Positions 55,794 through 64,000 of a DNA stretch of 64,000 bases are shown piece by piece. Under the pieces are notes generated by a model that saw only the letters and a list, made by a program, of their open reading frames with translations, had not been told where the DNA came from and made no database searches. Source of the stretch: Bimuria novae-zelandiae CBS 107.79 (lineage: Eukaryota > Ascomycota > Dothideomycetes > Pleosporales > Didymosphaeriaceae); the NCBI GenBank assembly GCA_010015655.1, contig ML976660.1:592607-656606 (forward strand), in the 5' to 3' direction. Numbering within the stretch: position 1 is the stretch's first letter; each line of letters starts with the position of its first letter. The position numbers were made by a program, and so were the translations under genes.

Positions 55794-56230
55794 GGTTTTT
55801 GAAGTAGCAGATATAGCCCCGCGATCGGCATTAGGTGGGGTAGGCAGAAGTTGCGAGGTCGGTTTCTCTCCTTGTGCAACGAGAGATGATTTTCAGGTTT
55901 ATCGGGAAATTTGTGAGAATTGCAAATATTTCAACGAAAGCCACACAGTGAAGAGTCGGAGACGGGTCACAAGACTAGGTAGTGGAGTATGACGTCGGCG
56001 AACGTACTTGAAATGTTACCGTGCGCCTTCACAGTTCCGATGGAAGTGTGTGCGTGGCCGCAGAAAAACATGAACGAAAAGAAAGCCATAGATATAGGTT
56101 TTTCAGCGTCCACTAGAGACGGGTATGCGGGTAGAATTGGGCTGTTGGGCTGTGGCTGCAGTTGTAGCGCGCCATGGGCGGTCAAAATTCGGCTGCTCGG
56201 CATCTTAGTCACCCTGCGAATGTCTATCTA
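55794..56230. other. Promoter region of the transporter gene
   Basis: This 437-bp stretch lies between the transporter start codon and the TE6 edge. It has no gene. TE6 may therefore limit the transporter's upstream control region. Confidence 0.45.
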
Positions 56231-56487
56231 TCAGGTTCGAAAATCCGGGAAAACCTTGGCAAAACCTTATTCTTTTTCGCGCGCGCGCCAATTTGTATGG
56301 GAAATCTGAACACCAGCGGTACGCGTCAGTTCACCTTTACCACGTTAATTAAAGCCGTATACACGTCTATACTAGCCTTTCTTAGTGTTGCAGTCGCGTG
56401 ACACATCTCTAGACGCCCTATATAACTAATAATAACGCGCCATCGCTACCTTGTTACTAAACGCGTTCTTATATAGGCACGACTTAT

Positions 56488-58398
56488 ATGCCTACTATTA
56501 AAGCCACGCGTAAGTCCTGTGTGCGCTAAAGGAGACCTATTACTATTAACTTTAAAGTAAAAGCTCTTATTATAATAATAGGCGCACGCTGGCTAAAGGC
56601 CACGCGTAGGCCTACGAGTTAGTCTAAGAAGTCAAAAACAGCGTCCCGTGGCGCCCGCGAGGACTCTCCGAGCGAAATAAGCCTGCCAGTCCCGCCATTA
56701 TCGTTATCGTCTCCGCCTCCCACGCCTCCTGCTGTGCCAGTTCCTGCACCTGCGCCTGCGCCTACGCCTACGCCTATACCGCCTACTATCACTGCTGCCG
56801 CGATAGTATTGCCCTCTTCGCCGCCGCGCGCGTCGTCGCCAGTACCAGGCCCTTTATATAAGTTAGAGATTAATTATAAGCTACGTGTGAATAGGGAGGC
56901 AAATGTTAAGGACATAGCCTTTACACACTAACGGGAGTTTATGACATGGGATATGCAGGATATAGTGGATAAGATAGTCTATAAACTAACGTCTAGAGTT
57001 AAAGGGCGAGACTATTATATAGTAGTAATTAAAGTTGCTTTCCGTGCTAAATAGAGGTTAAAAATAACCTGCGCGGCGTTTAAGCATAAGACATTAATAG
57101 ATTTTATAAAGTAAGGGGACGCGCTTATAAGAGATATAGACTAGTCTACTAATGTAGTGCGAGGTTGCGATTTTATAAAGGTAAGAGTAGAGGTTAGGAT
57201 AGAGGTTGCTCTCTTATAGAGGACGTTTCCTTAGACGTACGCCAACGAACCTTCGTCGCCTAGGCATGTTAATACTCCGCCGCTAGTAGTCGCCGCCGCG
57301 GTGCCTTGTGGCAGTCGTACGATATAGTTACTGCGGGCGGAGGCGTAGCAGGAAATCCAGCAGTCTTCCGCCGAGCTGCTTAGCAGTATTCACGAGAGGT
57401 GGATTTGCCATAAGAATCTCTACGACAACCATGGCCATTAGTGCTAGGTTCCTCCAACGACTGGTGAACACTTCGCGATACGTCCAGCAGATAGAAAGAC
57501 ATAAATAAAGTAGATTATTAAGGGACAGGAGAGCGCGTTTATTAAGTAGCTACCCCTTTAGCTTATTACGTACTAGCATAGTAACATAAGTAACTAGCTT
57601 AAAGTTAACCCTTATACCCGTAAAGGTAAGGGCAAAAAATAGTTAGGTAGTAATAATAGCTTATCTAAAGAGGAGAGAAAGCGGCAAAGGAAGCGTGTAA
57701 AGGACTTAAAACACTAAAGAGAGTTATAACGTTTTAAAAATAAGAAAGAGGAGTAAGAGGATACGTAATAGTAGCGTAAACATAATTAAAAGTGCTAATG
57801 TTAATAATAATAAGAAAATAAGGAGGAATATTATTAGCTTAAAGAGCTAAAGCGCCGGGCGCGAGAGACTAAGGCGCGGTAGCTACTTCTTATATAGCGA
57901 GAGGCGTCTAAGAGCTGGCCACATGGCCCACGCGCCATGGCGTCTAAGTCTCCGCCGCCATTATTATTCGCACAAAGACCCCCGAGCGCTTACACCGTTA
58001 CAGAACATCCACTAGCCGCGCCCTCCTCTAGCCCTATTAATAGCTATAAAGACACTTAAGTGGAGGTAAGGGAGTTCTTTAAGTAGCTTATAGGATAATA
58101 GTTGCCTAAGGATTAAGATAAGTACACCCGGACGATAGAGATTACGCTTAATAAGTAGTAGACAGTTTCCAATCTCCGCGTAATAAGCAACCTTTAAAAT
58201 AACCTATATAAAATTGCCCGTAAGTTAAAGCTTAAGGATAGCATTATTCGCTATCTAAAAAAAGATCTAAAAGTGTTTAAAACTAGTTATCATACTACAA
58301 AGATGTTATTTACTATAACAACAAAACACGAGAAGGATAAGGATTCATCTTTATAGGTCTAGTAGTAGTATTACTATTTTTCTATAGTTTTTTATATA
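56488..58398 (+). pseudogene. TE6 accessory frame (unknown protein, RIP-stopped)
   Basis: From an ATG at 56488 one single frame runs for over 630 codons with no frameshift that I can find. I checked frame continuity at 56734, 57421, 57721, 57937, 58141 and 58303. It is broken only by TAA and TAG, as expected from Gln and Trp codons. The text shows a Pro-rich segment (near 56700-56850), a conserved-looking block (YKLEINYKLRVNREANVKDI and YIVVIKVAFRAK), a Lys/Gln/Glu-rich linker, and a C-terminal helical block with LRVISNLQNNLYKIARKLKL, loosely like a SAM-type fold. There is no transposase motif, so it is a second gene of the element. Function unknown. Confidence 0.7.
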
Positions 58399-58549
58399 TC
58401 TTAGCCTAAAACTTTGTTATTCTTATAGTACTATACTAATAGTACCGTGGGCGCCGCTAACTTTATAAATAGAGCCTTCTCTCCCTCCTCTCTTCTTCTC
58501 CTCATCCTCGCCAACCAAGGCCAGAACTAATAGACTAGTAGACGTTAAG

Positions 58550-59770
58550 GACCCTCTATAGCCGTTACCTACCGCCACTAGCTCTATAAATTAAGACTTA
58601 TTATCCTTATTATTAAAGTTAAAGTTAAATTCCGTCCTTAGCTCCCTCTAGACCCTTAGTAACGTATTATTATTAATATATAAGCTGCCTACTACGTACT
58701 AGAAGTGCTTTCTTGTAAATCTATTATAATAACTCTCCTAGATTGCTACTTTTAAGAAGTCTCTAAAGCTATTACGGCTAAATTAAGAGCGTATAAAGAC
58801 GTAGTTCTAGCGGATCTAGGCCTTTAAGACCGTAAAGGTAAGCTTAATAGGGTTATAGTCTAGGGAGTATAGTAATAGGTACTAGAGTAAATACCTAGCG
58901 CGCTTAATAATAGCGCGGACGTTATTATTTATATATATTAACACGTTATTAAGGATAATTACTATTAGCTTATTACTATAGAAGGCGCGTAATATAGGTA
59001 TTAGCTGCGTCTTAATCTACCCTATAAACTCCTTACGGTTATAGTAACCGTCCTTAATGCCAGTGCAAGGCAGATACCCATGCTACGCAGTATAAGCTGG
59101 GAGAATCGCCCAGGTATTGCCACGCCGGATGTCCTGGCTGTACTAGCAGTTAGCTCTAACGGGGGTATACGCCTTATGCCTCTAACTACTCTTCTTGTTA
59201 AAGATTACCTTATTAATAAAGCAGAGATCCTCCTGCGTATACTAGCTCATTCGGACGCGATAACCCTACCGTAGGTCCTTATTTTAGTTAATAAAGAAGG
59301 GCCGTAACGTACGCTCGCTCTACTTTTTCTTCTTTAAGAATTAGTGTATAGTAGAGCGAGAGACGTAATAGTCACGCTCTATAGCTAGCTACTACATAAT
59401 CTCGTCTTAATACAGCTAACCAGAATAGACAAGCTTGTTAAATAGCGCCTCTCCGTCTTCGTCTAATATAGTAGGAGGTCTCCCCAGCTTGCCTTATACA
59501 GGGCGACGGTTAGTCCCATACACCTTTAGGTTCTCTATTACATTACTAATAGCGTGTCGAGAGCAGTGTTCACGAGCAGTAATAGCGCTTAGATACTATT
59601 TAAGAGTTAAGAAACGAGTAATATTATTGCGGGTACGCGTAGAGAGACCGCGGTCGAGGTATACAGGCTTAGGAGACTATAGCGGTGTAAGGTCGCGTCG
59701 TTGGCAAGAACGCGTCGGGATGCCAATAGCTACGTACATGGCCACGAGCATGCCAGAACGTCTGCAACAC
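58550..59770 (-). pseudogene. TE6 transposase remnant (DDE_3, Tc1 family)
   Basis: On the minus strand near 59480 a helix-turn-helix hinge GKLGRPPTILDEDGEALF is seen. Further along come HGYLPCTGIKDGYYNRKEFI (near 59060), IVILNNVLIYINN (near 58940; family DNAxxH) and YSLDYNPIKLTFTVLK (near 58850; family SPDYNPIE). Stops and Asp to Asn changes show RIP decay. Confidence 0.8.
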
Positions 59771-59946
59771 TAAAAAAATAGTTAGTATAAACGTTGTTAC
59801 GTAACTCTACAGCCTCACTTTGCTAGAAGGTACACTAACAATGACCTAGCAGTAACCATTAGTATTTAAATTTCCTATACAAATTGGCGCGCGCGCGAAA
59901 AAGAATAAGGTTTTGCCAAGGTTTTCCCGGATTTTCGAACCTGATA

Positions 59947-60928
59947 GATCAGTGGTTTGTCTTGACTCCTCCACCGCCACACCATGGCATTATCCCCCGC
60001 ATGGCCAAAATCTGCCGTACACGGGCTACATTAAAATAGCCAATTAGGAGAGCTGCTAAGTAAACACTAAATCTATATTATAATATTAGTAATTTCTATT
60101 TACTAGCTAAAATATACCTATTGTAAAATTATTTATACTTATAAATATACTAAAAGCTACTAGCCTACTTAGTAATAACTTTAACTTTATAAAATATATA
60201 AAATATAGTAAATCTAACGCTAAAAAGCCTAATTTATTAAAAACCTTTTAATATTAATAATCTACGTATTTTTTAAAAGGCTAACTTAATTAAAAGTATT
60301 AATTATAATAGTTTAATTATTTTATTTAATTTATACTTCTCCGCTAACGTTATAGACTATATAGTATATTATATAAATTAATATACTAAAGCGCTCTAAG
60401 TAGCAATGCTTAGTTATTACTATAGCTAAAAACTAATATTTCTAGTAAAGCATTATACGTACTTTTTAATTATTATTTATATAGGCATCTACTAAGAGCC
60501 TTTATTAGTAGAGTACTTAAAAAAAGGCTACTATAACGCTTTTATATATAAAATTAATAAGTTTATATACTGCCAGCATTAGTAATAGCTAAATTAGTAC
60601 TTATATTATGCTAAAGTAAAGTAGAGCTTTTACTCCTTATTTAACTATATTTAGAAATTTTTTAGCTACTTTGTAAGCGCTTACTTTTATATTAGACGCC
60701 TAATAAGCACCTTTATATTAATAAAGTAATTATAAGATTTACTAGACGCGCGTTAAAAAAATATTAAAAATAAACCTTATACTTTAGGGCTATAAAATCT
60801 AGTATTTAGTAAATAATAAAATAATACTTAACTAGCTTTTTTATACTTATAGTAAAAAACTTATTAGTTTAATTAAAATTACTAACGCTAACGCTACTAG
60901 TAGATTTTTTATTTTAATAAAGCTTATT
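59947..60928. other. AT-rich decayed repeat DNA
   Basis: The first 90 bp are of balanced composition; the remainder is strongly AT-rich and stop-laden. I could not assign a family. It ends at the 5-bp duplication of the next solo LTR. Confidence 0.5.
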
Positions 60929-61188
60929 TGTTAATAGGGCTCTCACAGCTAGCTGTACATGGGGTGAGCATGGTGTGGCAAGGTATGAGGTTTTGTACGG
61001 TGTGCACAGCGTACGGAGTAATAGGGAGGGCAACTAGTTCGTGTAATTGCTCTATCTCTCTATTGTACGAACGAAGGTGGCGATATTTCAGGAGGCGAGC
61101 TACGCACGGACATTACATAAGACAACCACGTGATCACGTGTTGGGCCTTGTAGAATACCCTTCGCCGTATCGCCCCTGCGTACGGACA
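60929..61188. mobile_element. Probable 260-bp solo LTR
   Basis: It starts TGTTAATAGGG, ends TACGGACA, and is flanked by TTATT on both sides (60924-60928, 61189-61193). The content is balanced while both flanks are extremely AT-rich, so it looks younger than its surroundings or spared from RIP. The AT-rich duplication could match by chance, hence the lower confidence. A 105-codon open frame across it is not a gene. Confidence 0.6.
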
Positions 61189-64000
61189 TTATTTTTATTA
61201 TTCTTATACTTACTAAGGATACTACTAGAGAAAGTCTTTTTCTAGCTAGCTATTATATTATCTAGGATAATAACCTTTTTAATATAATACTAATACTTAA
61301 ATACTTTAGATCTAAAGGCGTTAGCTACGCCAGGACTATTAGGATAATAAAAATAATAATAAAGGAGATTTTTAAGCAGGCCGCGGAGGTAGAATTTTAA
61401 ATAAGTAGCGCACCTATTACCCGCAAAAGGCTATTTAAAGAGCGCTTTTATAGTAATCTTATACGTTTTAAAATATACGCTTAGTAGTCCCTAAAGTAAG
61501 GAGAAATATGTTAGGCGCTATTAGCGTTAAAGGAAGTACTAAAGATAGCAAAAAAAGAATAAAGTTATTCTTTTTATTAGTATAGTTATAAATTATAAGT
61601 ATTAACGTTATTTATTTTTTGCATAGTGTTAACTTTTATATAGCTACTTAGTACGTTAAAAAGCTCTATTAACGCTTTAAAATAGTATTAAATAATAATA
61701 AAATCTTTATAAATGTCTTTAGTAATAAGCTTATTAAGTTATTAAGGATCCTAATAATAATACATAATTATAATATTTATAAAAACGAGATTAATTAATT
61801 TAATTAATATAAAAGTCATTACTTTATTTACTAAGCTAAATAATATACTTAGCGTTTTTTTTCTTCCTACTTAATTTAGTACTAAATAACGCCTATAAGC
61901 TATTATTATACTTATCTTAGCTATTAGTAAAAAGGGTAGGTTATTAAGACTTTTTATATATTTTAATTAAGTAGCGTTTTAAGCGCGGAGGCTAACTTTA
62001 TAATAGTAGTAATAAACGTTAGCACGTAGACGATATCGTCAGCGACGCTGGCAGCTCCCACACGTCTACAAGGCTGTTTGCAGAGGCGAAGACTTATGTA
62101 TCTAATGCGACGTTTGGGCGTAAAAAGCACAACTCACGGCCTCCACGGCAGCCTCTTACAATAACTTCTAGCAATTATAAAGCTCCTCGACGTACTCCGC
62201 GCAGTACTTTTGGCTATAGAGCGTGTAAGCTACCTTTATATAGGCTAAAGAAGCGTCTTAAGTACTAATAAGAGTACCTATAGCGCTATTAAATAATTAT
62301 ATTAAAAGATACCTCTTAAAGCGTAATTATTAGGTAGTTTTATTAAAAAAACTATAAGAAATTAAGCCTCTATATAAATTTATATATAAATCTAATCTCC
62401 TTTAGTGTTTGTTAGAAGTTAGAGCAAAACTCTAATTAGTCATTTTTAAGAAGAATTCGCGGAAAGCCTAAAGTTTTCTACGAAAAGGTTGCGTACCAGG
62501 ATCATCTCGGAGAAGAGGAGAAGCAGAAGGCGGCCAACTAAGCCACGCGCTTGCTCTTCTAACGTGGGGTAACACATAATGCCCAGGGCACGTAATGCCC
62601 ACGACCACCAAAATCAACCTTATATAAAGATAAGCTGCAGCCACCCTAAAAATAGATATTATTATATAATTTTTTAGTAGCGAGGTCCTAATAGCTTAAA
62701 AATTAAACCCTATTTATCTTTTTAGACGGTTAATATAGCGTCCTAATTAAGATTTTAGTAGTAGAGCTAGAGATACTAATGCGGCACCTCCTAAAAATTT
62801 ACTTACCTTTTTACTACCTACCTACTTACTTTTCATTCTAGATTTTAGAGCTCCCTTTAGCTTATTTCTAAGCTTAAATTAGAATACTTTAGTAGCTCTT
62901 GCAGTCTTATCTTTCTTTTAAATATAAAGTACTATTATTATAATTACTTTCTCCTTCTATTTCTCCCTCCTTAACGCCTTCCTTATAGCCTTACCTTTAG
63001 CTACTAACCTTACTTTTAGAGCTTAAGTAGCTTTCTAAGCGTCTTTATCTACTACTTTATGCTACTTCTATTATTATTCATCTAAATCCTATTACTCTAG
63101 GCGGTGTTTCTCCCTTCGAATACTCCTTTGGGACCACCACACTGCTCCTCTATACTCTAAGTCTTCCTATCGTGGCTAGAATAGCTTCCTACGCTTTTAA
63201 TGCTTCTCTTTAATCTTAATAGCTCGCTAAAGCCCCTTATTCTTATTCTTTAATAAATTATTTTTATAAATAATATAGTAAATAGCTTAACTAAGCTATT
63301 TAGTTTTCTTATTAGCTTTATCCTTCGCTACCTTCTTAAGCCTATAATTAATAGTAAACTAATCTAATAGGCTTATTATTAAATTATCTAAGCTAGTTAG
63401 GTTTAAATCTAAGTTATTAGCTATAAACTTTTTTAGTATAACGTTAGTATTTAGATGTGATAAGCTAGTAGCTTTAAAAGCTTTTAAAACTAGGGGCTTA
63501 GTAAAAGAGACATTTTAAGCACTTTAGAATAAAGTAAAGAAGTCTCTTTTAGTTATAGATAGTATAGCATAACTATTCTATTAAAAGTTAATAAGCTCCT
63601 TAGTATAGGCTAATAAGAGAGGTTTAAACATAATAACGTTAAGTGGCTAAAGAGTATAGGTAGAATAAGGGGGAAATATGGCTAGTAGGATCGTATTTTA
63701 ATTACACAATTTAATAAATTTTATAGAGTATTATAATACGTAGCTATTAATAATAAGAAGCCTTTATAACTACTAGACTTTACCTTTAGTTTAATAATTA
63801 AACACATCTTAGAGCTATATAACTCTAAAATTATTATTAGTTTAGCTAGAGTCTCCCCCCCAGATTTGACCCAACCCCAGATTTGACCTAGCAAAATCAA
63901 CTCTGCGCACGCGATCGCATTGCGCGTCGCGTGCGCTTTGCCGGCCCCTCTAATAAACTATCTACTAAATAATCCGAACCTTCCGCTTCCTCCTGACTAT
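61189..64000. other. AT-rich decayed transposon mosaic to the window end
   Basis: Mostly RIP-type sequence without genes. Patches with residual GC occur at about 62010-62160 and 62450-62620. From about 63850 a new unit begins (CCAGATTTGACC occurring twice, then GC-rich GCGATCGC..GCGTGCGC), which may be another element's terminus, cut by the window end. Confidence 0.55.
63300..63850 (-). pseudogene. Pogo-like (DDE_1) transposase remnant
   Basis: Read on the minus strand, this region gives GFLLLIATYYNT, then NLLNCVIKIRSYX-PYFPLILPILFSHLTLL, which corresponds position by position to the DDE_1 pattern LLxDGHxSH..F...C...I..PPHSTHLLQPLDV. Next comes LRSLLTFNRIVMLYYL, the region after it in such transposases. 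Many Pro to Leu and Gln/Trp to stop changes fit C to T decay. The N-terminal part is missing. Confidence 0.55.

Larger units (their letters stand above)
56231..59944. mobile_element. TE6: 3.7-kb Tc1-like transposon with a second reading frame
   Basis: Inverted termini TCAGGTTCGAAAATCCGGGA.. of about 75 bp, including a CGCGCGCGC run, bound 3714 bp. They are flanked by TA (56229-56230, 59945-59946). The termini are almost identical to each other. The interior carries two convergent decayed frames: an accessory one on the plus strand and a Tc1-type transposase on the minus strand. The length is about twice that of ordinary Tc1-like elements. Confidence 0.9.

Noticed and set aside
60928..61245. 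105-codon open frame
   Set aside because: It crosses the border of the putative solo LTR and has no protein resemblance.

Overview
The window looks like a piece of a filamentous ascomycete genome (Pezizomycotina; a Dothideomycete is my guess, not proven). Genes carry short GT..AG introns of 51-131 bp, and the products are typical of such fungi: an M35 deuterolysin, a CFEM protein, a GDSL esterase, an Old Yellow Enzyme and the glucosidase II beta subunit. Gene islands of balanced composition alternate sharply with AT-rich blocks. In those blocks transposase reading frames survive as protein-like text in which Gln and Trp codons have become TAA or TAG. That is the signature of repeat-induced point mutation (RIP, C to T on either strand), so this is a 'two-speed' genome.

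Layout. 1-12000: nested, RIP-decayed DNA transposons (Fot1/pogo-like TE1, TE2 and TE3a, Tc1-like TE4), a solo LTR, and a near-perfect 1.2-kb inverted repeat. 12000-21520: gene island with a deuterolysin gene bearing one nonsense codon, a decayed unknown gene, a carboxylesterase, an unknown nuclear-type protein and an Old Yellow Enzyme. 21521-25303: a Fot1-like element (TE3b) carrying three related MITEs, a fourth nested MITE and LTR sequence. 25991-27961: Tc1-like TE5. 28705-31919: GDSL esterase, GCIP-family gene, tRNA-Leu(CAG). 32750-34066 and 42175-43491: two 1317-bp copies of one Tc1-like element in opposite orientation, flanking an island with a gene for a large disordered protein. 44195-55793: CFEM protein, glucosidase II beta, an unrecognised protein with two Cys/His modules, an Ecm33-like membrane protein and a TDT-family transporter. 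56231-59944: a 3.7-kb Tc1-like element (TE6) with a second long reading frame. 59945-64000: decayed repeats, a 260-bp solo LTR and a pogo-like transposase remnant.

The host genes do not form a recognisable cluster. Several encode secreted or secretory-pathway proteins: protease, two esterases, CFEM protein, ER glucosidase subunit, cell-surface protein and transporter. The most unusual items are the uninterrupted second frame in TE6, the 1219-bp inverted repeat, the dated stack of nested TA-target elements, and the two-module Cys/His protein. Intron positions come from GT/AG signals plus reading-frame and family continuity, read by eye; no search or alignment was run.
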